DNA from: Cherax quadricarinatus
Taxonomy: Eukaryota; Arthropoda; Malacostraca; Decapoda; Parastacidae
Reading direction: 5' to 3'
Length of the DNA: 64,000 nt
Assembly (NCBI RefSeq): GCF_038502225.1
Contig: NW_027195259.1
Span: 10,001-74,000 of the forward strand
Notes under the pieces: generated by a model
Databases searched by the model: none
Told to the model about the DNA's origin: nothing
Seen by the model: only the letters and a program-made list of their open reading frames with translations
Position numbers and translations under genes: made by a program
In this document: positions 23,664-34,860 of the stretch, in pieces
Layout of the letters: each line of letters opens with the position of its first letter
How positions within the stretch are numbered: position 1 is the stretch's first letter

Positions 23664-24951
23664 TTGGGTCAGGTGTACTTACAACCCTATGAAAGAAGCA
23701 GAGATGTTGGTGCAGTAGGATTCAGGGTTAGATCTTTGTTTTCTAAGGTCCGGTGTTCTGGCTCGTATTAGGCTCTACTCTCTTAAAAAGTCGACTCCAT
23801 TGCAGCCACCACCGGCGTTCGAGCCGCAGCCGGAGCAGATAATACATTCGCCAGGAACGAAGTCCAGACGCAGGTCTTTCCCAGATGGTGACCTGTCAGT
23901 GGCTCCCGAAGGAGTGCCGGAGTTTGTCACGTAGAGTACCATTTGCAGCTCTAATTTAGTGTGGCAGTTAGCTACAATCGTCGTAGATGCCCTGTAGCTG
24001 GAGCACAGAACGTCTTAGTTCAAGTAGTGCCTTTGGTCAGGTGTGTACGATGGTGTGAGTCATCTCCAACTCAACAGACTCGTCTGCTATCTTCCCCACT
24101 CACACAGCTCGTAGGGAGTAGCAAAGGTGATGGAGTAGGAGTCAGGGTTAAATCTCTGGTACATCAGGGCCTGTGTTCTCTCTGGCATAAGGCTCTCTAC
24201 TCCCAAAGCTCTGATTCATTTGAAAAATTCCTGGCGCAAGGGGCCGCAGCCCGAGTGACAAAGAAGGCTCATAGGATGTCTGATGCCTGTGGCAAAAAGC
24301 TAATGGGGGGGGGGGAGAATATATGCAAGAAGGGGCGGGGGAATTGAGCGACAGAAAAGGAGGAAATTGAGTTGGTAGTGTGCAGCGAAGAAATAGTAGC
24401 AGTACTAATGGAGGTAGTCTATGTAAATAAAAACAGAGGAGTACTGCAGGATAGCTGCTGGCCCGCAGGGTAGAACAAAATCCCCTGCGGGACAAACAAA
24501 AAACATAGGCTGGAACCCATCTAAATAGAAGATAGGAAAGGCAATGAAAATATAGGAACGGGGAAGAGGTAAGGAAAGGAGACGAAGGTCAGGTCAAGTC
24601 ACAAGTGTTTTGAAGTTTAGAACACTTAACAATGTAATGATACAGGAATGTATAAGTCGAGTGAAAGCCTGGACAATGTATAAAGAATGCTTCAGCAAGA
24701 AGTGTTAGAAAGTCTCTCATGGTTAAACATGAAACGTTTAACCATGAGTGACGAAACGTTTAACCATGAGTGACGAAACGTTTCCTTTAATAAATGTTAT
24801 GGACTCTACGTAAGTGTTATTTTCCACATCTGTTGTATCAGCATTGCTAGTGTCTTGCCTTCACTACTATACCCTTTTCTCTCATGTTACACATTTTTGT
24901 CATTCTGTTAACTCTTCCTCTGCCAAAGCTGTCTACCTTTCTAGCCTTCAC
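23664..24951. other. Non-coding, no gene seen
   Basis: Open frames at 23961-24347 (plus) and 24495-24148 (minus) overlap and have no motif. A short duplication, taaccatgagtgacgaaacg, occurs twice at 24738-24783 beside an 11-bp inverted repeat. Its end, cgaaacgtttcctttaataa, resembles the tail of the elements described here. Confidence 0.45.
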
Positions 24952-25381
24952 AGAGGCCATCTTTGTAGATGAATGGTTCAGAGAACCGACATGTGTCTAA
25001 TTTATCAACATGTCGGTTCTCTGAACCATTCATCTACAAACCTGTCAGACACTGCAACTTCTTGGGATCTTAATACTTGGGAATTCTTCGCTTGCCTAAT
25101 TCTTGGGCACGACCTACTTCAACATTGAACAAATGTTACGCGACCTATGACTGCTGCACCTCTCCTGCCAACGGTTTATAAGCTCCTTCTCAGCACGTAT
25201 GCCGTATTCTATTCAAGATTGATGGACTGACCACATCGACTCAAGGTTGAGGGACTGATTACCTCATTCTCCTCCTGTTCTTCAAGATTCTCCTTTGTAT
25301 GGACTGATGAAGCCACTGTGTGGCGAAACGTTTCCTCAATAAAGATACCCAAGAGTTGCACATGTGTCTAGAGGCCATCTT
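24952..25381 (+). mobile_element. Retrozyme/Penelope-type short element 3 with 12-bp duplications
   Basis: agaggccatctt at 24952-24963 recurs at 25370-25381. It starts with an inverted repeat (about 24965-24993 against 25010-25040, atgaatggttcagagaacc), then one body with gtcagacactgcaac, tttataagctcc and gactgattacctcat, then the core at 25304-25328. No ORF. Confidence 0.7.
25304..25345 (+). ncRNA. Hammerhead-like ribozyme core
   Basis: CTGATGA (25304-25310), stem II GCCA-CTGTG-TGGC (25312-25324), GAAA (25325-25328), then cgtttcctcaataaa. The catalytic box, stem II and GAAA match the hammerhead order. Stem III, expected right after GAAA, is weak, so activity is unproven. Confidence 0.45.
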
Positions 25382-26380
25382 GTTGAAGCATCACATTCCA
25401 TACATGAATCTTAGCGTCTTCCTGGTTTTTTGTAACTTCCCATCTTTCTCATTACATTGTCAAATGCTCTAACTTTTTTTTTTTTTAATATTTTATTTAA
25501 AGCAGTTCATACAATATACATAGATAGTTACGTATATAAATGTGATATAAATATATATAAAAAGAGGCATTATCAGTGGCTCTGTTCCGGTCCACTAAGT
25601 AACACTATTCATAATGATTCTGATTTACACCTAACTACATAACTAACAATACTGCAAAATACACAGTGCTTCCATTACTGTTTTTTTATAATGTACAATG
25701 ACACAAAGCACTTACAATACTAGTGACTCACCCCCCCCCCAACATTTACGTTATTGTTATTATTATACTCAAAAAGTTGCGCTAAACCACAATGATAAAC
25801 ATGTACTTTAACAGTTTTATATACTCCATACAATATCATTTTTAGTTTAAAACATTACAATGCATTAATAAATAAAAGAAGCCTTATCAGGTCCTCCACA
25901 GAAAAAAAAAATTTACATATTTGCAATACACTTACACGTTTATCTATGAGCTGACATGAATTATAGACTCCACAACATCTTAAAACTATTCAAAAAACTT
26001 TTAAAATACTGACAACTATTATACTTTATGACAATATTTGTATAATAACACTACTTTACTATAGTGAACAATGTCAAACAATGTGATAACTGTACACTGG
26101 ATATTGAAATACACACTTGTATTACATATACCAAGAATGTATATTATTAAACACGTATTGTCTTGTTCTACAAAATCTAGATGTTTATTGACATGTTTCA
26201 GAGCAATTTTAGACTTGCTCTTTCACACACTATGGTTAATAATACAACATTATAGCCCCTAATCGAATTGATAAGCCGCCTCTTGCTTCTCAGGAAACTA
26301 TGCTTAATAATCATGATATACTATATCCATGTAATTCATTTTTCCCTCCCCCCTTTTACAGAGACCAGTCCACCCAGCCA

Positions 26381-29300
26381 TTACAACACTAATTCGCGCA
26401 ACCCTCTCACAGTCATACCTCTATACGATGCCGGAAAATCTCTAGCCCATCTACCTCCATACACTACCTCATTTATACACTTTGTTTTATAGAAATGTCC
26501 TGCTAAAGCCCTTATTCGTTCCTCCCCCCCCACCTCCCTCATCACCCACGATATATAGACATAATCTGCCACTAAATACATGACGGCCCTCCTCACACTA
26601 TCTCCCACTCCCTCTATATCCAAACTCAGTGCCCTTAATACCACTAACCTACTCCCACCCACCATATCCAACACTCTGCGTAACCATAGACGTGCCCTCT
26701 CGATATGCTCACAGAAATACACCACATGATATGCTGTTTCCTCCCCCCCACACAAAACACAACATTGAGACTGCAAAATTCCCATCTGATACAGTCGTAC
26801 TTTAGTTGGCAAAATCCCATGTAAAAACCTATACATAGTTTCCTTCACCCTTGACTTCACCCGTAACTTACTGAAGTCTCCCCAGATTCGTTTCCAATTA
26901 TATAATGGAAAAACAGTCTCCCCTTCCAACACCTCTTGAACCCTTACCAACCTCCCCAAAACACACGCCGTTACATTTTCCGGATTTCTTACTTGTAATA
27001 AGTATCTCAACATACTCATACACTCCTCTAAGTCCCTACCCCCCCACCACCGCCTCACATCTTCCATCACTTCTCTCACTCTGACACCACGTTCCCCACC
27101 CAATCTCAGATAACAATGCTTAACGTACATGCTCTTCAGTCTGCTACCCAAAGGAATTAAACCTAAACCCCCCTTTGCCAGCGGTGTCATTACAACCGTT
27201 TGCCTCAGCCAATGACAACCATATCCCCATATAAAATTCAGTACTTTCCTTTGCACTTGCCGTACATCTTCCGCCATCAATGGGTACACCACAGCCACGT
27301 GCCACAATTTAGGATAAATGAGTGTATTAACTACAATGACTCTCTGTTGTATAGTCAAACCACTCGTTCTTATTCCCCCTAACCTAAGCAATACGCTTTG
27401 CACTACCCTTTTAGAATTTGCCTCTCGAGTCCCCTGCGCTGCCCCTCTGTACAATACTCCACAAATTTTTATCTGCTCTACTACCTGCCATCCATACTTT
27501 TTTCCCAGTTCCCCTCCCACCCATGACCCCACCTCCAGTAATTTCGACTTCTCACTATTAACATTCATACCTGTTGCTCCACTAAATATTTCAACAATTC
27601 TACTTACATTCTTTAACCCCTCCTCTCCCCCCACTAAGACCGTCGTGTCATCCACATAACCAACTATACCCGTAGCACCCCTAATTCTTACCTCCCCCTC
27701 ACTTACTCCAACATTCATCAACCTATATAATGGGTCTTGCAAACATGCAAATAGGATCTGAGACATGGGGCATCCCTGCCTCAGCCCCCTACCCATACTA
27801 ACCATCTTCCCCACCCTTCCATTAATTTGCACTCGTATTTCTGCACCTCTATATAAAGTTTCCGCCCACTGCACAATTTCCTCACCGAACCCAATCTTCC
27901 TCATGATCATCCATAATGTCTCTCTCTCTACACAATCATAAGCCGCCTTCCAATCCAACGCAAGAACACCTCCACCATCCATCCTACGCTCCTCTATATA
28001 ATCTTTTATCCTCCCATGCCCACTAAACATTGTTCTCCCTGGCACACCCATCTGTCCCCCATCTATAACCTTCCCAATTACTTTACGCAATCTATTACCT
28101 AACACCCTGGCAAACAATTTATAATCCCCGCACATTAATGATAAACCTCTATAATCTAGGATGCTATTCTGTACTTCCCCCTTTGGAACCATAACTACTA
28201 CACCTGTCCTTTGTGTTAGACTCATGCTTCCCTTATCCTTCATTACATTCATCAACTGCACCAAGAATTCCTTCATGACATCCCAGTTGCTCAAATAAAA
28301 TTCATTTGGGATTCCATCTATCCCAGGTGCTTTCCCGACACTCATCCCTTTTAAAGCCGTCCACACTTCCTCTTCATCTATAGGCCCTTCTATCATCGCT
28401 CTATCTGCTGACTCTAGGTTTCTCTGTATCCCCTTCTCTAAAATCTTCATATCTGCTATCTTCCTGTTTCCCCCTCTCATATATATCTCAAACCACTTAT
28501 CAGCATAACCACTCATACTTTCCGTAGTTACTAACCTCTGTCCCATTGTATACCCTCCCACATCCGTATGTACGTCCAACTTCATCATAGTCATTGTCTT
28601 CTGTCGCGTCTTTAATCGCCGCAATACACAGGCGGATGGCTTATCTCCCCATAAAACATCTTCCAATCCACCTCTCATTCTCTCACCATCAAATCTTGCA
28701 TTCTGCATTTCCATTAATTGCGCTTTGATGCCCTCAATCTCTTGTACTGGATAAACCCCACTAAAACCTTCATAGCACTGTTTCAGCTGCCCTTCCAAAT
28801 ATCTCTGTAAGCCATATTTCCATTGACTTACCTCCTTTCCTTTTCTCATATAAAAATTTTTGATTCCTGGTTTGGCATATTCCTCCCACCATCGTAGTAT
28901 ATCACCTCCTTTTCTCCCCTTGGACCACTCCTTTGTCCACCACTCAACAAAACTATCACCGTCCTCCAGCTCATCTAACAATCTCACATTAAGTTTCCAA
29001 TAACTCATGTAACGCTTTGGTAAACCTCCCCATCCCACATCCACGACCACTCCTCTATGATCTGAAAACACTACATTTATAGTTTCTGTAGTAGCCACCT
29101 GTAACCCGGGAGAAGCATAAATACGATCTAGTCGTGCCGCATATCCTCTCCTCACATAAGTATGCTCCACGTTCCACCCCTCCCCCCTCACAACATCCGC
29201 TAAGCCAGCTCCCCCTAAAACATCTCGTAGGACCCCCAAAACACACCCTGCATCCCTCGGCTCCACATCTTTTCTACGTATCACACTATTCCAATCCCCT

Positions 29301-29725
29301 CCAAATAATGAATAAACAGGTAAACCCCGCATATGATAAATTAGTGTGTCCCTTACAAAATCCTCTTTAACACGTCTATTACTGTCCGCCGGCATGTATA
29401 CACTCACAAAACACACACGTACCCCACCCCATGTCCCATCCACCCTCGCTACTCTCCCATCTCCCCCTTCTTCCCAATGTAACAATTGGAAAGGACTGGT
29501 CTCAGCTATTAAAACAGCAGCACCTCCCTTAAGCTTCCCAGTATACCCAGCATAAACTTTATATCCATCTACCAACAAATCCCTTCCATACCTAAAATTA
29601 TGCTCTTGTAAAAATACTACTTGTATGCCAAGTCTCTTTAAAAAAACACTAAATATCTTACGCTTTACATCAGCCCTTAGGCCGTTAACATTTAAGGTTA
29701 GACACTTAAAAATGCTATCGGGGGC
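26381..29725 (-). CDS. LINE D ORF2: AP-endonuclease and reverse transcriptase (intact)
   Basis: About 1,114 codons without a stop. There is no ATG before the endonuclease; the frame starts after a TAA at 29728 and reads SIFKCLTLNVNGLR across the ORF1 stop, in the -1 frame relative to ORF1. Endonuclease motifs: VNGLR, FLQEHN, FGGDWNSVI, FSDHRGVVVDV. RT motifs: GKAPGIDGIPNEFY, LSLMCGDYKLFARVLGN, ALDWKAAYDCVE (motif A), GLRQGCPMSQILFACLQ, GYVDDTTVLV (motif C), KICGVLYRG. Near the C-terminus is CCVLCGGEETAYHVVYFC, a CX2CX7HX4C finger as in L1/Tx1-type ORF2. It nicks target DNA and copies element RNA at the nick. All catalytic residues I can locate are present. Confidence 0.92.
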   Translation of the reverse strand, partial: APDSIFKCLTLNVNGLRADVKRKIFSVFLKRLGIQVVFLQEHNFRYGRDLLVDGYKVYAGYTGKLKGGAAVLIAETSPFQLLHWEEGGDGRVARVDGTWGGVRVCFVSVYMPADSNRRVKEDFVRDTLIYHMRGLPVYSLFGGDWNSVIRRKDVEPRDAGCVLGVLRDVLGGAGLADVVRGEGWNVEHTYVRRGYAARLDRIYASPGLQVATTETINVVFSDHRGVVVDVGWGGLPKRYMSYWKLNVRLLDELEDGDSFVEWWTKEWSKGRKGGDILRWWEEYAKPGIKNFYMRKGKEVSQWKYGLQRYLEGQLKQCYEGFSGVYPVQEIEGIKAQLMEMQNARFDGERMRGGLEDVLWGDKPSACVLRRLKTRQKTMTMMKLDVHTDVGGYTMGQRLVTTESMSGYADKWFEIYMRGGNRKIADMKILEKGIQRNLESADRAMIEGPIDEEEVWTALKGMSVGKAPGIDGIPNEFYLSNWDVMKEFLVQLMNVMKDKGSMSLTQRTGVVVMVPKGEVQNSILDYRGLSLMCGDYKLFARVLGNRLRKVIGKVIDGGQMGVPGRTMFSGHGRIKDYIEERRMDGGGVLALDWKAAYDCVERETLWMIMRKIGFGEEIVQWAETLYRGAEIRVQINGRVGKMVSMGRGLRQGCPMSQILFACLQDPLYRLMNVGVSEGEVRIRGATGIVGYVDDTTVLVGGEEGLKNVSRIVEIFSGATGMNVNSEKSKLLEVGSWVGGELGKKYGWQVVEQIKICGVLYRGAAQGTREANSKRVVQSVLLRLGGIRTSGLTIQQRVIVVNTLIYPKLWHVAVVYPLMAEDVRQVQRKVLNFIWGYGCHWLRQTVVMTPLAKGGLGLIPLGSRLKSMYVKHCYLRLGGERGVRVREVMEDVRRWWGGRDLEECMSMLRYLLQVRNPENVTACVLGRLVRVQEVLEGETVFPLYNWKRIWGDFSKLRVKSRVKETMYRFLHGILPTKVRLYQMGILQSQCCVLCGGEETAYHVVYFCEHIERARLWLRRVLDMVGGSRLVVLRALSLDIEGVGDSVRRAVMYLVADYVYISWVMREVGGEERIRALAGHFYKTKCINEVVYGGRWARDFPASYRGMTVRGLRELVL

Positions 29726-30948
29726 TTACCAATCGACCGATATCCTTGCGTTTCCTTACGTTTTTGCTGAACATTCTTTTCACATTGTCCTTTCTTTGCC
29801 TCACCATTCCTCTGCCCCTTTCCCCCCCCCCCTGTTATTTTTTTTTTCACATCCACTGATAGTTTCTTACCAGTTCGTTGCGCTGGTGTGAGGACATCAT
29901 CACTATCAGAAGCCCCTGCCTCTCTCTTACGTGATGCCTCTACTATGTGCATTCCCTCATCTCCACATTCTACGTTGTGTACTTCAACCACAACCTCACT
30001 AATCCTGTTTGATTGCCTATCCCCATCACCCACATTACTCACCTCTTCAATTCCTTCCTCACCTATAAGTTTCCCATCTGACACCATGCTTAGTGTCTCG
30101 CCCTCATTCTGATTACCTAAGAATTCTTGAATAACATTATCTATTGTAGCCGTAACCTGACTACCCAAATCCACTCGTCTCACCTCATCCTCCAAACGCA
30201 TATTCTCAATAACCTGAGAGACCTCCGGTAATGTTACACATTCTTCCGGATTGTCCTCCACGATTTTACTCCATGTTCTATGATCTTGAAGATGCTCCCC
30301 TGTAGACTGGGTCGTCACCTCTCTCTCCTTCCACACACCTTTTCCCTCTCCATATTTCTCAGGTGTCGATCGACGAGGACACATTGCTGCTATATGATCA
30401 AAGGCTCCACACAGTCTACAGGTTCGTCTTTGCCCCGCATATGTTACATATACCTGTATTCTAAAGTCACTCAGAGTCACATATGATGGTATAGATTTGC
30501 GCAAAGACATTTTGAGGGTAAAGGAGCCCTCACGCAGTCCAGCATACATATCATCAGACCACCTTCCAACTGATGCCTGATGTATAACACCATACTCGTT
30601 GAATGTTGCTTTTATATCTTCTTCATCCGCTTCAAATGGGACATTCCGTAACTTTACCCAAGTATAATACTTGGATACGTCCCTCATTCGTACTTCCAAA
30701 CCAGGATTAACCTTCATACACACGTCTTGGTATTTTTCCACCATCTTGTCATATGTCGCAGCCGTCACAAATTTCACAAATATCCTTGTTGCTCCATTTA
30801 AGGCAATACCATACAGATCGTCTTTGCTGATGCAGTAGGTATCCCGTAGTATAGCAGGCAGCATAACAGAAGCATTGGTTTGATAAACCGCTCCTTTCAA
30901 CACCTCAATACACACAGTGTTGATTCTCCGCCTGATAGCCTGCGCCAT
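29698..30948 (-). CDS. LINE D ORF1: RRM-like, CCHC knuckle, TPAQR tail (intact)
   Basis: I place the start at MAQAIRRRINTVC (30948, cacaagATGGCG) rather than the upstream methionine, because the same context recurs in copies C and E. 416 aa. The N-terminal block ends ALNGATRIFVKF; the RRM-like segment is VKLRNVPFEADEEDIKATF with EYGVIHQ; the zinc knuckle is CRLCGAFDHIAAMC. The acidic tail has SRKREAGASDSDDVLTPAQR. The C-terminus, KPPIAFLSV, is followed by TAA, overlapping ORF2. Predicted RNA-binding partner of ORF2. Confidence 0.9.
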   Translation of the reverse strand: MAQAIRRRINTVCIEVLKGAVYQTNASVMLPAILRDTYCISKDDLYGIALNGATRIFVKFVTAATYDKMVEKYQDVCMKVNPGLEVRMRDVSKYYTWVKLRNVPFEADEEDIKATFNEYGVIHQASVGRWSDDMYAGLREGSFTLKMSLRKSIPSYVTLSDFRIQVYVTYAGQRRTCRLCGAFDHIAAMCPRRSTPEKYGEGKGVWKEREVTTQSTGEHLQDHRTWSKIVEDNPEECVTLPEVSQVIENMRLEDEVRRVDLGSQVTATIDNVIQEFLGNQNEGETLSMVSDGKLIGEEGIEEVSNVGDGDRQSNRISEVVVEVHNVECGDEGMHIVEASRKREAGASDSDDVLTPAQRTGKKLSVDVKKKITGGGGKGQRNGEAKKGQCEKNVQQKRKETQGYRSIGKPPIAFLSV

Positions 30949-31116
30949 CTTGTGAAAATCACTCAGTGCTACCAACAGGTGCTAGCGCAACCGCCAACGT
31001 CCGTCCTCCACCAAGGCTGAGTGACGAATGCAGGAGCAAGGCGCAGCACAACTTCACGGCCCTAGAGCGATGAGGTCAATAAATTTTAACGTTTGGCCAA
31101 AATGGTTTGATGTGTT

Positions 31117-32618
31117 GCCGACTTCGCTGGAGTACCAGGTAATACCAGTGATGGCAGAGTACCAGGTAATACCAGTGAAGGCAGAGTACGAGGTAATACC
31201 AGTGAAGGCAGAGTACCAGGTAATACCAGTGATGGCAGAGTACCAGGTAATACCAGTGAAGGCAGAGTACGAGGTAATACCAGTGAAGGCAGAGTACCAG
31301 GTAATACCAGTGAAGGCAGAGTACGAGGTAATACCAGTGAAGGCAGAGTACCAGGTAATACCAGTGAAGGCAGAGTACCAGGTAATACCAGTGAAGGCAG
31401 AGTACGAGGTAATACCAGTGAAGGCAGAGTACGAGGTAATACCAGTGAAGGCAGAGTACGAGGTAATACCAGTGAAGGCAGAGTACCAGGTAATACCAGT
31501 GATGGCAGAGTACCAGGTAATACCAGTGAAGGCAGAGTACGAGGTAATACCAGTGAAGGCAGAGTACGAGGTAATACCAGTGAAGGCAGAGTACGAGGTA
31601 ATACCAGTGAAGGCAGAGTACGAGGTAATACCAGTGAAGGCAGAGTACGAGGTAATACCAGTGAAGGCAGAGTACGAGGTAATACCAGTGAAGGCAGAGT
31701 ACCAGGTAATACCAGTGAAGGCAGAGTACGAGGTAATACCAGTGAAGGCAGAGTACGAGGTAATACCCGTGAAGGCAGAGTACCAGGTAATACCAGTGAA
31801 GGCAGAGTACGAGGTAATACCAGTGAAGGCAGAGTACGAGGTAATACCAGTGAAGGCAGAGTACCAGGTAATACCAGTGAAGGCAGAGTACCAGGTAATA
31901 CCAGTGAAGGCAGAGTACGAGGTAATACCAGTGAAGGCAGAGTACGAGGTAATACCAGTGAAGGCAAAGTACGAGGTAATACCAGTGAAGGCAGAGTACC
32001 AGGTAATACCAGTGAAGGCAGAGTACCAGGTAATACCAGTGAAGGCAGAGTACCAGGTAATACCAGTGAAGGCAGAGTACCAGGTAATACCAGTGAAGGC
32101 AGAGTACGAGGAAATACCAGTGAAGGCAGAGTACCAGGTAATACCAGTGAAGGCAGAGTACCAGGTAATACCAGTGAAGGCAGAGTACCAGGTAATACCA
32201 GTGAAGGCAGAGTACCAGGTAATACCAGTGAAGGCAGAGTACCAGGTAATACCAGTGAAGGCAGAGTACCAGGTAATACCAGTGAAGGCAGAGTACGAGG
32301 TAATACCAGTGAAGGCAGAGTACCAGGTAATACCAGTGAAGGCAGAGTACCAGGTAATACCAGTGAAGGCAGAGTACCAGGTAATACCAGTGAAGGCAGA
32401 GTACGAGGAAATACCAGTGAAGGCAGAGTACCAGGTAATACCAGTGAAGGCAGAGTACCAGGTAATACCAGTGAAGGCAGAGTACCAGGTAATACCAGTG
32501 AAGGCAGAGTACCAGGTAATACCAGTGAAGGCAGAGTACCAGGTAATACCAGTGAAGGCAGAGTACCAGGTAATACCAGTGAAGGCAGAGTACCAGGTAA
32601 TGACAGTAAAGGCGGGGC
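31117..32618. repeat. 27-bp minisatellite, about 55 copies
   Basis: The unit encodes EYQVIPVKA in the plus frame. It comes in two main variants, taccagg (Q) and tacgagg (E), arranged irregularly, plus rare changes (gatggc, cccgtg, ggaaat). 27 is a multiple of 3, so a 537-codon plus frame and 519- and 548-codon minus frames stay open. The plus frame starts inside the leader of LINE D, so I do not treat it as a gene. Confidence 0.95.
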
Positions 32619-32699
32619 AAAAAAAAAAAAATCAAAAGTGAATGACTTAAGATTTGAGGCCAATACCCAGGGGGGAATTATGGACAGGCAATAGTTAGC

Positions 32700-32739
32700 T
32701 GTAATAGTGGACGGTATTGGATTACCATCCACTATTACA
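32700..32739. repeat. Hairpin, 16-bp arms
   Basis: tgtaatagtggacggt pairs with accatccactattaca with one mismatch, around an 8-nt loop. Confidence 0.8.
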
Positions 32740-32837
32740 CTGTTGTAGTTAAGTGATAAGTTAGGTTTTTTATTATTCAGATGTCGTTCGCTTGCTCAGT
32801 ATGTTTTAACCTATTTGATAGAATATAGATAGTAGCA

Positions 32838-33042
32838 CAATTTACAGGCTGCAGGCCAACAGTTTACAGGCTGCAGGCCAACAGTTTACAGGCTGCAGGC
32901 CAACAGTTTACAGGCTGCAGGCCAACAGTTTACAGGCTGCAGGCCAACAGTTTACAGGCTGCAGGCCAACAGTTTACAGGCTGCAGGCCAACAGTTTACA
33001 GGCTGCAGGCCAACGGTTTACAGGCTGCAGGCCAACAGTAGT
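32838..33042. repeat. 22-bp minisatellite, 9 copies
   Basis: Nearly identical units marked ggctgcaggccaacagttta, with one substitution in the eighth copy. Confidence 0.95.
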
Positions 33043-34860
33043 TATCCCGAGAAAAGCAAATGTTTGAGAAAATGAAAAAATTTTGATAAATGAAATACAC
33101 ATCAATCTTCATCCTTATTTCTAAAAAAAATATAGTTAAAAAAAAAACCTCAGAGCCTCTTTTCCAATCCATGACCTTGCTGGCTAAAAAAAAAAAAGTC
33201 CAGAAGAGGCGCGTGCCTTAAAATAAATAATGCAGAGGTTGGGAAGAGATTTACATATAAACCGCAAGAAGCTTAAGTAAAGGTCGACCAGCATAAATAC
33301 GAAGCTCAAATTGATAATAGCAATAATGTGTGTCCATTATAGGAAGTTGTTGAATAATCTGGTGAACTTCAATGGGTCAAAACTCTAAATAAAAGGAGGA
33401 GAAAAAATTAAAGGTTAATGGTATGTAGCTATTGTCATTATACATTTATACACAACTAAGACAGATTCCAGTTGACAAACCCCATCTTAATACAGATTCT
33501 GAACCAGTATGCTATAGAGAACTACTAACTATTGCTACAACCATTACCACTACAACTACCAGCACTATTTAACATAATACGTCTCCGTTGTAAAGGACTG
33601 TTGCGGCCCCCTACCAAACTAGCGGTTAAATGGTTAACCTGCCGGCCGGCAGTACCACTGGGTACGTCATCAAACCCAATGTGGGGACTGCTGAGCCGGC
33701 CTTAGCAGCAGTAAGTACCTGAACACCTCACGGTACGTATCTAAGCAGTAGTTACCAGAACACCTAATGGTACACATCTACTGGCAGTAGAGTATTCTAC
33801 TGGCTTCTACTGATTTTAGAAGCGCTCACCGCAGCTCACTGAGTCTGCTGGCCTCAGTTATTTGATGGCCGCATTCAGTGAACTTGCAACATCGTGTGTT
33901 CTTCACCGGACCACCTTGCGGTGTGTCAATTGGTCTTGAAGGCGGTAGATAGTACTCGCCAGACCATCTTACGGTGTACTTCTACCGGCCTTGGAGAGTA
34001 TTTACAGGACAGGTGATGTCTGCGGACTCACCGCCTACGTTGGTCAACTGTGGGCCGGAGTCATCTGATGCTGTTTTAGTGGGACATTACATGAAGAAAA
34101 GGTTGGAGTGTTACACTGAACTGGGCTAGGACCGTAGTGTGACACTTAGGAAAGTATGGAGTGGAACACTGAGATATGCTACAGGACCGTAGTGGAACAC
34201 TGAGAAGAAAAGGGTGTCTTGTGACACTGAAGATGGCCTGGTTGTAGTGTACATTGAATAGTATCATGTGACTGGCCTCTCGAAAGACGCTACGTCGATA
34301 GTGAGTGTGTCGCAGAGACAAGGGTGTCAAGTGTGACAGTCGAGAAAGGGTGTGGATGACGCAGAGAAAAGGGTGTCGTGTGACACGGAGAGCTGGGGTG
34401 TCTGGTGACACAGAGAAAAGGGTGTCAAGAGACACGGTGGAGAAGGAGCGTCACAACTCGAATAAGTGTCGTGTGGGACGCAGAGCGTCATTATAAGTGT
34501 CGTGTGAGACACGGAGTTGATCATAATTTATTATTATACAAATGTTATTTATAATTTATTATTTTAGCATAGATATATATAGTGGCATAGGAGTGTCAAG
34601 GAAGTTGTACCCTGTGTAGGGTTACGAATTATTTATTTTAGTAAGATGCTAATAATTTATTATTGTAACATGTATATATATTTTAAATACCTCTAGACCA
34701 AAGATTGTGTTTTTTATATAATATTAAAAATTCATTTATTTTAATGTGTATATATGTATCCCGAACTCAATTACAAAATGAGTAAACCTACCATCTCAAA
34801 AAAATACTTTTTTTTGTAATAAGGACACTAATATTTTTTTCAACTTTGAGATCTTAGACA
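33043..34860. other. Non-coding with diffuse short repeats
   Basis: From 33690 to 34010, phrases of the type 'ccagaccatcttacggtg' recur at loose spacing. From 34080 to 34520, 'gagaaaagggtgtc...tgtgacac' words recur at irregular intervals. No ORF or domain is recognised, and LTRs were not demonstrated. Confidence 0.45.

Larger units (their letters stand above)
25474..31080 (-). mobile_element. Tx1/L1-like LINE copy D, full length
   Basis: The 5' end is near 31080 (minus ttattgacctcatcgct, aligned with BF). It has a leader of about 130 nt, ORF1 at 30948-29698, ORF2 at 29725-26381, a 3' UTR of about 0.9 kb and a poly(T) at 25474-25486 preceded on the minus strand by ctttaaataaaatatt. Both ORFs are uninterrupted. 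The flanks, aaatgctctaac and aaattttaac, are similar but not identical, so the target duplication is uncertain. Confidence 0.9.

Noticed and set aside
23961..24495. Opposed frames of 128 and 115 codons
   Set aside because: They overlap each other, show no domain, and include low-complexity G/C runs.
31028..32641. 537-codon open frame of 9-residue repeats
   Set aside because: It is the 27-bp array read in frame, its ATG lies in the LINE D leader, and equally long frames exist on the other strand.
33597..34600. LTR retrotransposon remnant
   Set aside because: I found no TG...CA-bounded direct repeats, primer-binding site or pol domain.
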